Under the pieces are notes generated by a model. That model searched no databases. It was not told the DNA's origin and saw only the letters and a program-made list of their open reading frames with translations. From NCBI RefSeq assembly GCF_009730915.1, contig NC_052487.1, positions 558,001 to 622,000 of the forward strand: a DNA stretch of 64,000 nt, given 5' to 3'. The position numbers and the translations under genes were made by a program. Below are positions 22,875 to 36,500 of the stretch, piece by piece (positions within the stretch are counted from its first letter, which is position 1; each line of letters begins with the position of its first letter). The stretch comes from Dioscorea cayenensis subsp. rotundata (taxonomy: Eukaryota; Streptophyta; Magnoliopsida; Dioscoreales; Dioscoreaceae).

Positions 22875-25800
22875 GGCTCGTTGAGAGCCTGCCCTGCTGC
22901 CTCAATGGGCTTGAATGTGTTTGTGATGAGTGTGGAAGTGGGTGGAGTGTAGTAGAAGATGAAGGCAAGTTGAAGTTGAGGGACATAACATGGCTCTATG
23001 TATTTTAAAATGGACTTGTAGATCTCTTATATCTGACCCGGAGTGCCAGAATCTCCGGATCCAAGGCCAGCTAGGCCATGATGGTGCTGCAGGGAGATGG
23101 AATTTTAGATGCTGTGCTTGTGATTTGTTTGGTTTACTAGAGAGGAAGAGAGAGAGAGTTTGTGTTTGTGTTTGTGTTTGTGTTTGTGTTTGTGTTGTGG
23201 GATGGATGAGGATGGGATAGAGCAATGAAGGGGAGCTGAGTGATAATTTATTTTTAATTGAAAGAGAGAGATGGGACCAGAGAGGGATTGAGAAATATAA
23301 TCAATACTTTATGAACACAAGAAGGATGTGTTATTGCACTGTGGTGTGTGGGGTTTCCCAGTAATCACTGGTTAGTTCAAAACACAAGGCAGCTTCTTGG
23401 AAGGGTTTTGGTTTGAAGTTTGAACCCCAGGGCCGATCTCAGATCCAACATTGCTGGCTCCTTTTAGCAGAGCAAGAGCATTTGTTTGTGTTTATTTTTT
23501 TTCTAACTGATTCCTCTTGTTTGGCAGCAACAACCAGTACTAAAAGAGGAATCATTTTATTATATATTTAATCAACATTATGCTTCTCTCTTAATATATC
23601 ATATAAATCTATCCATCAACTCACAATAGATCTAGATTCCTGTAGATCTATCATTTTCCTCCCAAAGATCAAGACTTAATTTCAAGGACAAATATAAAAG
23701 ATAATTTTCTTTTGCTTCAGCTTAATTTGGGAAATAGGAAAAGCACTCAAATATATCTTGTCATTTGTTCTTTACTGGAGAGTGGAGAGCTTAATTGCCT
23801 CTAATAACAAATAAAGATCCAAGACAGTTTTGTAATGTACTTTTCTAAAGGTTGAGGAGCTTGCACTCAGTTGATGATAAGTCTAAAATATGGGAGAAAG
23901 ATTAAACATTTCACCAGTATGGCAATTTAAATAACAAGTATAGCTTGTCCGATCAATGGTCTGGGCTCTATGCATCACACTGTCTCTCTCTCACGTGACC
24001 AAGGGTTTCAACCACAAGACTTTTGAATGGGCTGTTTAAACAATTATATCCACCATGACTCAACCACTCTAATGCATGCCTTTTTAAATATTCAAGCACT
24101 CATGTGTGCTCATGGATCAGATTGAGAGGATATGATATCAAGACATAATATATAAACATTAAATTAAACTTGTTTCATCATGGATCTCTCTTGTCATCTC
24201 CTGTCACGTGATCATATCTATGTATCCATCCCCATGTATTTAGCTAAATAACCATGGTTTTCTAGCTAATCCCTTAATTATTAAGTTGTTCTTCCCAATT
24301 AATTAAACTCACTAATCAAAGTGTATTGTAAAGTGTTATTTGATTCCTAATAGTCCAAGTGCACCAAGACATGGATTGTATGGATGCAACTGTTTTATAA
24401 TTACTATCAAATCAGAGTTGATAAACAAAATAATTATTATAAAAACAGAAAGGGTGAGTGGCAGATGGGTGAGAGAATCTGGGCACGAGGGAAGAGGGTG
24501 GGAAGGCACATGGAAGTGAGTGAAAAAGAAGAATAAAAAGCTCTATCAAGTATCAAGAGAGATAAAAATGCATGGTGGACAGATCATAGATGGGAGACAT
24601 TAGTTTTCACATCTCTTTGTTTTTTATATGTCCCCTTCTCTATCAATGCTTAGTTTGTCTGCAAGAGAGATAGGAAAGAAAATAGAAGAGAAAGAGAAAT
24701 TGGAGAAGAGAAAAGAGCAAAAACATGATAGTGGACAAAGTTTTGTGAACAAATTATTTTGTGGATTGAGTGAGGGAAGGGACAAACAAGCTAGTCTCAG
24801 CCAAACATCAAAAGCAGAGAAGGGACACAGGATTGACATTTAGAATTGGATGCCTTCACTTCATCACAAACTCAATTCAGCCGTTGGATAAGTATTGGTT
24901 TGCACACACTCAATTATAGAAATAAATAACTCTCCATAAACATTAACATTGGTTTGATTATCCATATGAAAGTACTAATTAAACTATTATCTCTAATTGT
25001 GGTATGAACAGATAGATATATATATATATATACAAGGAATAAAACTATGTCAATTTCCAATATATGTGACACCATGAGAATGTAGTTCGGTCCAAGAATG
25101 GATGGACCCAGTTAAATAGGCAATGCAAGGGAGAGAGCAAAAAAAAATAAGTTTGTTTGGTTCTATAAATACAAAGGCTAAATAGTTTGGTACAGTGATA
25201 TAGATTCCTTTTCATCCATGTAAACTCACAGTGGACTTATTCAATTCAGTTTTCATTCTTACTTAACTCTCAGTAGGTCTTGTCTGTTTGCATAAACTAT
25301 ATGAATCCCATTATTATTGATTACCTCTGCCTTTGAGATCAAATCAATCTCATTATTTGGTTTTGAATCATTCAAGCAAGCAATGGAATCATTCATTCAT
25401 GTCTAAAAGCTCTGACCACCATCTTGGTACTTGATATTCCACTGTAAAGCATCATGTGTGGAAAAGCCACCTTAATTCAGTGACTGAGTGACCTACTACC
25501 CATTTATCAGTAATTAAAAATTCTGATTAATGTTGATCTACATCATCAAGAGATGTCATCAGCATCACATCTCCGGGTTTTAAGACTAGTGGGCATGTAA
25601 CTTTTCCTTCTTTCGGCTCTAAAGAAATGGTGCCCGGGTCTAAGCATTTGCATCATAATGAGCTACTAGTCTTTATGACTCTTATTATCCTTCTTTTTTA
25701 ACTTTGCTTCTCTCTAACCTTCTGTTCATTGGCTTGTTTAATAGAATAACTATTCTTTGCTCTTGTTGCTCAACCATCATAATTAACCTCTTTCTTTATC

Positions 25801-27671
25801 CTTTAATCTTGCATTGCTTCGTTGCAGTGCAAAGGAATATAATTGAGGATGAGAATGCATGCAACTCATTATAGATCTAACATGGCTTTTATTTAACCAT
25901 ATTTTAGAGGACCGGTTTGATCCACATTTCCACTAACATATTAATTAATGTTTTCTTCTTCATTTGTTTTTCCTATGCACAGCTTGTGTTTGTTTATTAT
26001 GTGTGCTTGGGCCTTGCACAAAGTGGAGTTGGCCTTGACTTGTGAACTGACTTATTAGTTTTTGTGTAGCTTGTACTGGTTTATGATGTGCAGGGGGTTT
26101 ACAACTAGTGGAGTGAGTTGGTCTGAGTCTCTTGAGAGAACTGTTCTTAATATATATATATATATATATCAAGACAATTTGCTTGTAAACGCCAATTAGA
26201 GTGGTTAATTGTTCACATGCTTTATCTAAAAATCATATTTATTCATATAATCTTACAAACCACTTCTATTTATTTATATATGTATATGGTTAAAACTCAA
26301 AATAATATTTTTTTTAAAAAAAAAGAAAACTGTTGGTGTGTTATCTCTTCTTTCCTCTTTTAAGTAAGAATCAAGAGGAGAGAGTTCGGATTATTTGGTC
26401 TTCATTTTCTTTTTATTATTAAAAAAAACACACACACACACACACACAATGATGGTCATAAGGGCAATATATAAACACAAACAAGTATTTGTGAAACATA
26501 TATATAACCAAATAAAAAGGTTATAAAGAAACTTATTTTCTGTGTTGCATTAAATGGACTAATGTACCATCTCTTCTATTTGGATTAGTAAAGTCTGATT
26601 AGCAGTAACTGGTCCAAGTTGTGTGCTTGTTTTTCCTTCCAATTGGATTAACGGACTCAATCAAGTCACATATGCATCCAGGCCTGTCGGAAACATCATT
26701 TTCATGCCGCGTGGTCAACAACACATCAATAGCATTATGTAGTGTGATTTAGTTTAATAGAGAATGGGTCCTGCTAATAATCTTTAGCTGCATTCAGAAC
26801 ACCACACTGACTTGTTAAAAATTATTTTCAAGAGATATAGCTACTAATCATCCAAATTTTAAAGAATGAACCTGAATGATCAAGTTATAGCACACATACA
26901 TTGATACATATACAATTCCTGAGAATCTTGTTATATTCTTGTTTCAATTTCTGAGTGCAAATGCCCAAGATGTTGGGCTCTCTCTAGTGTTATGGGCTAC
27001 ATGACCCGTTAGGCCATCAGCTTTTAACCTAGCAATCATAAAACAAGAAAGGCGAAAAAGGGCCATTGCTAATCAAAGACGGAAATCAGAATAAGATATA
27101 AGTTAACTGTGCAAGTACATTAACACTAATTGAAAAATGAAGCAGGTACAGTGATCTGAATATACAAATACCCACAAAAAAATCTTCGAACTAGTAATTT
27201 TTTATATATTGCTACCAATTCTATAAGTATTTTCTCTCTTTTTTTTCTCCTTCAGTATTTAGTTCCAATGCTAAGAATGGAATTAGGTTCCACTAGATTT
27301 CTTGTATGTTTTGTTTCAGGTGTTCAATTAGCATAAAAAACTTTAAAAGGTGGTTCAGCAAGGTGATACTAATTGTTTAACAAAACTAACACATCATGTA
27401 CATGTTGTAGTGTATAAAAGGTAAGCACTCTATGGAAAACATTTTAGTATTCGAACAACCAACAAAGCAGTAACAAAGAGAATGACAATGTTGATAGTTG
27501 TCCTTTTAAGGACAGCCCAAAGCTGCTGAAATAAAGATATGTGCTGTGCAGTGCATCGATTCAGCCGCTTACCAGTCTTAAGTATAGTGCTACATCCCAC
27601 GTTGAAGACACTCCATGGCCGAATGTAAGATAGATTTCTGTCAACACTGGAACAAATGAGCAGCATCAACT
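22875..27671. other. Upstream region of the receptor kinase and gene-poor intergenic DNA
   Basis: The first few hundred bases are the 5' flank of the minus-strand kinase. They include a (TTTGTG)n run at about 23159-23197. The rest is AT-rich with (AT)n runs near 25015-25032 and 26150-26169 and a (CA)n run near 26429-26449. No protein-coding gene, tRNA or known microRNA was recognised. Short minus-strand open frames near 25960-26172 and 27430-27669 look non-coding. Confidence 0.5.
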
Positions 27672-27755
27672 TTAACTAGATGATGATGCAGATGTCTGCA
27701 TTCCATGTCGTTTGAAGAATTCTCGGAATCCATATGCACTTTGGTCATAGTTGAA
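27672..27755 (-). CDS. Terminal coding exon of an unrecognised minus-strand gene
   Basis: On the minus strand a pyrimidine-rich tract ending TTTTGCAG at 27756 is followed by an open exon of 27 codons and TAA. It contains FNYDQSAYGFREFF and ends in a short serine run. The clean acceptor, the protein-like aromatic and acidic pattern and the following non-coding 3' region argue for a real last exon. The rest of the gene would lie at higher coordinates, in or beyond the 1000-N gap; 27781-28200 shows no other clear exon. I do not recognise the family. Confidence 0.45.
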   Translation of the reverse strand, partial: FNYDQSAYGFREFFKRHGMQTSASSSS

Positions 27756-28201
27756 CTGCAAAAGGCAATGTAAAAAAAAAATGGTGATATTAAACAAAGC
27801 AAAACTTCTAACTTATAAAGAACGTATTCTATTCTAAACTACAAAGAGGCGAGGTGTAGCTAAGAAAGAATCCCAAGAAAGAGGTCGAGAAATCTCGACA
27901 GGAGCAGATGCTGCAAGTGAATAAATAGCCCATTCATATTCGCAAATTATTCTATGGTACTAATTGATATAGATAAACCACCACCAGATTCAGAAAGCAT
28001 ATGTGCTTAAAAAGGCCTTTGTCCAAATTACTGCTCGTGTTTCAAGTGAACTTGAAAGCAAGCATGTACCAAAAATGATCAACGAGCTAAAAGCTCCCCA
28101 AGAGAAGGGCCATTTCTAAAATGGTTCCTTCACAGGGCAGTGCAGCTAAGAGGAAAGAGAGATGAGATATGGCAGTGTATATTAGATTCTAAGGTTAGTG
28201 A

Positions 28202-29201
28202 NNNNNNNNNNNNNNNNNNNNNNNNNNNNNNNNNNNNNNNNNNNNNNNNNNNNNNNNNNNNNNNNNNNNNNNNNNNNNNNNNNNNNNNNNNNNNNNNNNN
28301 NNNNNNNNNNNNNNNNNNNNNNNNNNNNNNNNNNNNNNNNNNNNNNNNNNNNNNNNNNNNNNNNNNNNNNNNNNNNNNNNNNNNNNNNNNNNNNNNNNNN
28401 NNNNNNNNNNNNNNNNNNNNNNNNNNNNNNNNNNNNNNNNNNNNNNNNNNNNNNNNNNNNNNNNNNNNNNNNNNNNNNNNNNNNNNNNNNNNNNNNNNNN
28501 NNNNNNNNNNNNNNNNNNNNNNNNNNNNNNNNNNNNNNNNNNNNNNNNNNNNNNNNNNNNNNNNNNNNNNNNNNNNNNNNNNNNNNNNNNNNNNNNNNNN
28601 NNNNNNNNNNNNNNNNNNNNNNNNNNNNNNNNNNNNNNNNNNNNNNNNNNNNNNNNNNNNNNNNNNNNNNNNNNNNNNNNNNNNNNNNNNNNNNNNNNNN
28701 NNNNNNNNNNNNNNNNNNNNNNNNNNNNNNNNNNNNNNNNNNNNNNNNNNNNNNNNNNNNNNNNNNNNNNNNNNNNNNNNNNNNNNNNNNNNNNNNNNNN
28801 NNNNNNNNNNNNNNNNNNNNNNNNNNNNNNNNNNNNNNNNNNNNNNNNNNNNNNNNNNNNNNNNNNNNNNNNNNNNNNNNNNNNNNNNNNNNNNNNNNNN
28901 NNNNNNNNNNNNNNNNNNNNNNNNNNNNNNNNNNNNNNNNNNNNNNNNNNNNNNNNNNNNNNNNNNNNNNNNNNNNNNNNNNNNNNNNNNNNNNNNNNNN
29001 NNNNNNNNNNNNNNNNNNNNNNNNNNNNNNNNNNNNNNNNNNNNNNNNNNNNNNNNNNNNNNNNNNNNNNNNNNNNNNNNNNNNNNNNNNNNNNNNNNNN
29101 NNNNNNNNNNNNNNNNNNNNNNNNNNNNNNNNNNNNNNNNNNNNNNNNNNNNNNNNNNNNNNNNNNNNNNNNNNNNNNNNNNNNNNNNNNNNNNNNNNNN
29201 N
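28202..29201. other. Assembly gap (1000 N)
   Basis: Exactly 1000 N, a placeholder gap of unknown true size. Any open frame crossing it is an artefact. Confidence 0.99.
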
Positions 29202-29394
29202 ACTCTCCAACACTTTATCCTTAATGTTGTTGATCTCATTTGTTGATTTATTTGAAACTTGAAACTTGGACATTTGATCTTTTGCATCTTAGATCTTGAT
29301 TTGGATTTCAAGCTGTAGATTCTCTATGTTGATGAATCATAAACTTGATTTGACTTTTCATGAGCTTCGGCTATCATGCTTGTGAAGCTTTTTT

Positions 29395-30560
29395 TTTTTG
29401 CAACTTATGAACTCTTCAACGCCTTAGCTTTGAGGTTGTTGAACTCATTTGTTGACTTGTTTGAAACTTGAAACTTGGGTCTTAGACTTTGAACTTGCTC
29501 CTTGGGAATTTGCTTATGTATCTTAAACTTTGATTTGGATTTCAAGTTGTGGATTCTTTGTATTGATGAATGACAAACTTGGTTTGACTTTTCATGAGCT
29601 TCGGCTTTTATGCTTGTAAAGCTTTTTACAACTTGTGAACTCTTCAACCCTTCATCCTTGAGGTCGTTGAGTTCATTTGTTGATTTATTTGAAACTTGAA
29701 ATTTGGACATTTGATCTTTTGTATCTTGGATTTGGTTTGGAACTTGACTTGACTTTCCATAAGCTTCGGCTCTTGGGCTTGTGAAACTTTTGTGCAACTT
29801 ATGAACTTCTCAACGCTTCAACTCCGAGGTTGTTGAGCTCGTTTATCTTGGATGTTTTTGAGTTTGTCTTGAATTTGATCCGGACTTTAAGTTATACATT
29901 CTTTTGCATTGAGGAATCGCAAATATGGCTAGCTTTTCATGAACTTGGCTTTTTATGCTTGTGAATCTTTTTACAACTCATGAACTCTTCAACTCTTCAT
30001 CCTTGAGGTTGTTGGGTTCATTTGTTGAATTTGCATTCTTTGATTTGATTTGGAACTTGATTTGAAACTTCATTTGACTTTTCATAAGCTTCGGCCTTTT
30101 AGGCTTAGTGAAACTTTTGCAACTTGTGAACTCTTCAACACTTTATCCTTGAGGTTGTTAAGCTCATTTTGTTGACTTGTTTGAAACTTGAATCTTTGAT
30201 TTTGCATCTTAGATTTAATTTGGATTTCAAGTCTGTGAATTCCCTATGTCGATGAATCACAAACTTGGTTTGACCTTTCATAAGCTTCCACTTTGTCATG
30301 CTTGTGAAGCTTTTTGTAACTCGTGAACTCTTCAACACTTTAACTTTGAGGTTGTTGAGCTCATTTGTTGACTTGTTCGAAATTAGTGTCTTGGACCTTG
30401 AACTTTCATCTTGAATTTGATTTGGAACTTGATTTGATTTTTATAAGCTTTCGGCTTTTATGCTTGTGAAGCTTTTTTGCAACTTGTGAACTCTTCAACA
30501 CTTTTAACTCCGAGGGTTGTTGAGCTCATTTGTTGATTCATCATTTTTAATGCCTTGATT
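29395..30560 (-). repeat. Tandem array of about 150-230 bp units
   Basis: The word AACTTGTGAACTCTTCAAC and close variants recurs at about 29400, 29628, 29793, 29971, 30118, 30316 and 30480. Each copy is followed by TTGAGGTTGTTGAGCTCATTTGTTGA and TTGAAACTTG-type words. Spacing varies between 147 and 228 bp through internal deletions. On the minus strand some units stay open, giving a low-complexity repetitive pseudo-protein (KSSQVVKSF, FQVSNKSTNE). The array probably continues into the gap at 29201. Confidence 0.85.
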
Positions 30561-30599
30561 TTGATTTGATCCTCTCTCTCTGTTTTTAGAATGCTTGGC

Positions 30600-30920
30600 T
30601 TTGAAGATCTTGAAATTTCTTCATCACTCTTAAGAGAGTCAATGGCCTCAAACAGGGTTCATGAGCTCAAAAAGAGTTTTATGGGTTTTGGAATTTTTTA
30701 TCACTCGAAAGAGAGTCAATGGCCTCAAACAGGGCCCATCAGCTCAAAGAGAGTTTTATGGGTCTTGGAATTTTTCATCACTCGAAAGAGAGTCAATGGC
30801 CTCAAACGGGGTCCATGTGCTCAAAGAGAGTTTTATGGGTTTTGGAATTTTTCGTCACTCGAAAGAGAGTCAATGGCCTCAAACAGGGTCCAAGAGCTCA
30901 AAAAGAATTTTAAAAGGATC
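30600..30920 (+). repeat. 77-bp minisatellite, about four copies
   Basis: GAGAGTCAATGGCCTCAAAC begins at 30634, 30711, 30788 and 30865, exactly 77 bp apart. Copies differ by only a few substitutions. Because 77 is not a multiple of three, one unit is read in a different frame each time, and all three forward frames stay open through the array. That explains the three overlapping repetitive open frames here; they are not evidence of a gene. Confidence 0.93.
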
Positions 30921-30960
30921 TTCAATAGTCAATCCGCTTCCGTGATTGTTAAGAGGCAAT

Positions 30961-31592
30961 GAAGAGGCCCTCCAAAAGAGAGCAATCGACATGCATTAGA
31001 CATCACGGTAAGCTTAAGGGGGTCTTGTGAAATTACCAAAGCACCCCTCATCTTCGCTAAAAATCCTTTTTTCTTCTTTTTCTCCTTCTGCATTGAGACC
31101 CTCTAACTTTTCATTTTTTTCACATTTTATGAAATTTTGCAAATGAACCCCCAAACTTTCATATTTTCATATTTTTCATGGCTTTTGCAGTTAAACCCTC
31201 GAGCTTTCGTATTTTCACACATTTTCACATTTTTGCACATGTGTCCTCAAAAATTTTCTTTTTCTTTCTTCTTCTTCTTCTTTTTTTTTACGATGGTGTT
31301 CACAGTGAGTGAAAACGAACAACATGCATATGCTCTTGTCTATGGGCATGATTTAAAGACAAATTATGCAGGGACGGGTCTAGCATTAATATATAAAGAA
31401 TTTTTTTTTTATGGCATGGGCATAGGGTGTACAATCAGAAAATGACATTTTTTTTCTACGACATTTTGCATGGGATTAACAACCAGCATATATATATATG
31501 TAAGTACGTCTTTGTATGAAATTTCATCTACCTCATTAAGATGAAGATTTTTTTTATGGCATTTTGCATGGATCGAGCCAAATCAGAACATG

Positions 31593-31653
<61 letters not shown>

Positions 31654-33480
31654 ATGAGATTTCATATGATCATCTACCTTCTTGAAATGATGAACTTCTC
31701 AAGGCTTATGAACGTTTCTTTGCTTGGCGTGTGTGAAGGGGACATCACCATTGTCGGGCATCTCTACGGGATCCTTCTTCGCCTTCATTTTCACAATAGG
31801 ATTTTCTTACCAAGTCCCATGGATATTGAACGACTTCAATGACTTTTCCAATGTCAGCCTCACTTTGGTGCGTGTAATGGTGATTTTCTTGTGGATACGG
31901 TGGAGAACCTCACCAAGATCACAGTAGTTGTAGATGAAAAAGGTGCAGAAGATGTGGTCGTTGATGTGATGCTCGTCGACGTCAAAGATGATGCATATTG
32001 GGATGGATGGCTGGATCATCTCCCTCCATGTCTCTCATTTTTTTCTTATGGGTCCCACCATCAAAGGAAGAAGCCTCTCATTCATGCATGGTAATGCTCA
32101 TTTTTTTTCTTTCTTTTTTTAACCCCCGGTCCCACCACGGAAGAGAACATTCTTCTTCATGCCTTTCCATGCTGATTTTTTTTTTTGGGCCGGCCCCACC
32201 ATGAAGAGAAGAAATGCATCCATCGTTTAAGCTCCTTTGGCCCCACCATAGAGAGAGCTTCCCTTCTTCATGCCATCCTCTTCCTTTCTTCTTTTTTTCT
32301 CTCTCCCCTCTTCTCCTGCTCTCTTCTCTTCCCGTTTTTTCCCTTTTTTCTCTTCTTTTTCCACAAATCCTCAACTTCCCCCCAAAAATCCTCAACCCCC
32401 GAGAGATTTTTTCCTTCTTCACTTTTTTTTAAAATTTCAAAATCCCTTCTTATCTTATCCATTTCTTTTTATTTCTTTTTATATTCTCACTCGTAATTTT
32501 TGATTTTAATTTAATTTATTATCACGTGACAATTTGTGCTGCACATCCATTTTAGCCCCTCATATATATTTTTATTTGATTTTTTTCTAATATTTTTTTC
32601 TTCTATTTCTTCTTTTTTAAAAAAAAAGTCTATATAAACAAATGCCCCCCTCGTAACTTCCTTACACATAATAGTTGTGGGAGGAAGGTACGAGCAAGCG
32701 ACCCGAAGATCTACAATATGTTTAGGCATTCGAAGTGATTTTTTTTTTCACCTGATCATCAAAGTAAAATCAACAATGGAGACCGCAATGTTTAACAAAA
32801 TTTGATTTGAACTTATGAATTTCTGTGAGAGGTAAATGAACCTCAAACTCAATCTCCACCGTTCATATTAAAGATGAAAACGTCATGAGCATGCAAAAAA
32901 TATTGCCAAAGAGATCCCAGAATGTTTAACCATTCGATCATTAACTTGATGACAAATAATTTCCATGATGTTTATCAATGGATTTCACTGTTCAGTCACG
33001 AATTTGTTTTGAAATTTTCTGAACGAGAAATATAATCATAACCGTTCACATGAAACATCATAATGTATCAAAGCTTCAATAATCAGAGAAGTGATTATAA
33101 TCTGATGAGAAGTGATTATAATCTGATTAAGCTTTGATCAACTTGGGTCTTTGATGGACAAATTTTCTGAATCTTAGCTTGAAGTTTAGAATTCTTTAAA
33201 AATTATCAGAACTCAAAATTTCATAATGATCAGAGCTGACCTGGATACCCGATGAGCTACTTGATCAAAACAACTCTTTTATTAAAAACTGCAGATTTTG
33301 CCTTCCAACTTCCTTATCTCCTTGATTGTTCTTCCCTTTCTTAACTTGATATTATAGTTTCTTATAGGATTTGCATGTAATCTCTCAGAGCGAAATTTAC
33401 AAGCATCATTTCAAAACTCAGGGAATCATATCTTTATTCGATTTGACAAAGAAAACAATGTGATGAAATTTATGCTTCGC
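30961..33480. other. Non-coding 3' side of the retroelement
   Basis: Contains LTR- or UTR-like sequence with repeated phrases about 50 bp apart at 31080-31260, a duplicated segment (ATGGCATTTTGCATGG and TTTGTATGA-ATTTCAT words) at about 31460-31690 around a long (AT)n run at 31596-31648, and a pyrimidine-rich stretch at 32260-32480. A TATA-like CTATATAAAC at about 32629 on the plus strand might be promoter-like. No gene is recognised. Confidence 0.45.
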
Positions 33481-33599
33481 CTCGAGAAGCATATATCATG
33501 CTTGACCAACTTGCTCAAAGAAGAGCACTGGACGTTCCGTCATAAACAAACACAAACCCTTTCTTTTTCTTTTTTCTTTTTTTTTTCTTATTCCTTTTT

Positions 33600-36500
33600 T
33601 TCCTTTTTTTCTTAGCAATTTTATATCATGCATCACATGTACATCATGCATAATATTTTTTTTCAAAAAACGCGCATTGATGGGTGGCATAGGTCTTTTT
33701 CCATCGGTGTCGACTAGCTGATAAGCTCCACCTTCGTAGATGACCTCTACAATGTACGGGCCTTCCCAATTTGGCTTGAACTTGCCCCCAGCATGTTTGT
33801 TGGTGATAATTGGTCTTCTTAACACCCACACAATCTCTCCTTTCTTGAAAGTTCGAATGCGAGCCATCTTATTATAAGGTCGAACCATCCTAGCTTTGTA
33901 GACTTCAAGATTTTATTGAGCCTCTAATCTCCTTTCATCTAAAGAATCAAGCTCATCCAACCGTAAGCGAACTCTGTCTTCATTTGTGAGTTCATTCTGT
34001 AAGGCAATTCTTAGAGATGGAATTTGGACTTCAAGTGGAAGAACAGTTTCTGTACCAAAAACCAATGAGTATGGTGTTGATTGGGTTGGTGTCCGATATG
34101 TTGTCCGTTATGCCCATAAAACTTCAGGAAGCCTTTCGTGCTAATCCCTTTGACTTTTTGAAACTGCTTTCTTCAACAACTTCGATAATGTTTTATTGAA
34201 TGCTTCTTCGAGACTATTTGCTCTAACATTATAGATAGAGGAATACCTCCAATCTATTTTGTGATGCTGAGCAAACCTTCCAACCTTGAAACTTTTGAAT
34301 GCTCGCCCATTGTCAGAGATGATCCTTCGAGGCATTCCAAATTTATATAGCATGTGGTCTTTTAAAAAAAATTTGATGATATATATTTTCCGCCATCACT
34401 TCCTTTAAAGGAATGGCTTCCACCCATCATGAAAAATAGTCAGTGGAATTGAAGCTACTATAAAATGATGTTCTTTTGATGATGGAGGCTCAGTAGGGCC
34501 TATCACATCAGTTCCCCACATCTCAAAAGGCCAAAAAGAGATTATAGGGTGCAAAGGGTTGGGATGCTGATGAATGAAACCCACATGAGCTTGGCATAGT
34601 TTACACCGTCTTGCATATTGTAGGCAATCATTAATCATGCTTGGCCAATAGTACCCAATATGTTTGATCTTCAACCGCATCTTGGGTTCTAACTGGTGAG
34701 ATCCACAAATACCAGAATGGACTTCATGCATGACTTCTTCAGATTCCTCCTTTAAAAGACATCTTAGTAGGAGTTGATCATATGATCTCCGATACAGAAC
34801 ATCATTAACAAGGGTAAACCTCATCGCCCTTCTTTAACTGCGTCGCCAATGACTTTTCATTTGGAAGTTTGCCATACTTCAAGTATCTAATGAAGGGATC
34901 TCTCCAATCGTCTTCAGCCATTATTAGAATTTCTTCTTTTCTGAGCTGTTTATTTTCTAACTCTTCATCAAAACATGAACTCAAGACCCTCCTATTTCGA
35001 ATGGTGACTTGGATTTCTTCTTGATCTGGATCAGCTAACTCTTTTGCCAGCTTGGCTAAACTATCGGCTTTTCCATTAACAGACCTGGAAACTTTCTCCA
35101 TTGTAACATCAGGGATTTGCTTCAATAATTCAATAACTTTCTGATGATATTGAAGAAGTTCTTGCTTATAAGTCTTGAAACTTCCTTCAACTTAATTTAT
35201 AATGAGTTGTGAATCGCCATATATATGCAAGCTTTGAATCCCCATATTGATTGCTAGCTCCAATCCAGTAATAAGAGCTTCATATTTTGCTTCATTGTTA
35301 GTGCATGGCTTCAATAAAGAAAGAGAGTATCTCGGGATCCCACCTTCAGAAGAAATGAAGATAAGTCCAATACTAGCTCTAACTTGAGGAATGTTAGGTC
35401 TAACAGCTGGTTGTATCGAAGAAGCTCCATTGAAATACATCTTCCAACATTGTTTTCCCTCTTCAATTACCAAAGTCTCTTCATTAAGGAGATCACATCC
35501 CAAGGGAGATTCATCGGGCAAAGGATGCGCCGCGAGAAAGTCTGCCAATGCTTGACCTTTGATTGCTTTTTTGTGGAGTATAAGTTATATCAAATTCCAT
35601 GAATATCAATGCCTATTTTGCTAATCTTCCAGTGAGCAATGGTCTTGACACCAAGTACTTGAGTGGGTCTATTCTTGATATAAGAATGACTTTATGAGAG
35701 AGCAAATAATGCCGAAGCTTCTTTACCGCAAACACCAAGGAGAGACAACGTTTCTCTATTGGTGTATATCAGTTTTCAGCACCCACCAACATCCTACTAA
35801 GATAATATAGGGCGTTCTCTTTTCCCTTTTCATTCTCTTGAGCTAGCAAAGCTCCAAGGGATCCCTCCAAAGTCGTTGTGTATAAGATCAATGGCTTTCC
35901 TGCAATTAGCGCTGCTAACACTGGGGGATTCAGTAAGTAGCGCTTGATTTCTTCAAAAGCATTTTGGCATTCATCGTCCCACTTAAAAGGAGCATTCTTT
36001 TTCACCAGCCTTGAGAACGGCTTACACCTGCCTGAAAGATTGGCGATAAATCTTCGGATATAGGCAAGACGTCCTTGGAAGGATCTCAGCTGCTTCAATG
36101 TCTTTGGAGGTGGCATTTCTATGATCGCTTTTATTTTGGAGGGGGTCAATCTCTATTCCTCAGTGCCTCACAATGAATCCAAGGAACTTTCCAGATAATA
36201 CCCCAAATGCACATTTCATAGGGTTCATCTTCAAGTTATATTTCTAATATGATCGAACACCGTTCTCAAGTCATTGAGATGTTGATCTCTTGATTGTGTT
36301 TTCACCACCAAATCGTCTACACAGTACCCACAACTTGGCGAATAAAATCATCAAGATTTTCATTATGGTTCTTTGATATGCTGGCCCACATTCTTTAGTC
36401 TAAATGGCATAACCTTGTAGCAGTTGATGCCTATCGGTGTCCAGAATGCAGTATGCTTTTCATCCTCTGGTCTATTTTGATTTGGTTATACCTAGAGAAA

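Noticed and set aside
28130-29311. Long open frames across the first run of N
   Set aside because: They consist almost wholly of unknown residues from the 1000-N gap; the flanks do not form a protein.
29405-29797. Minus-strand repetitive 130-codon frame as a gene
   Set aside because: It is a readable stretch of the tandem array in the retroelement 3' region; neighbouring units have stops and length changes.
32078-32503. Lys/Glu-rich and Phe/Ser-rich frames on both strands
   Set aside because: A strand-asymmetric pyrimidine tract gives such frames by composition alone.
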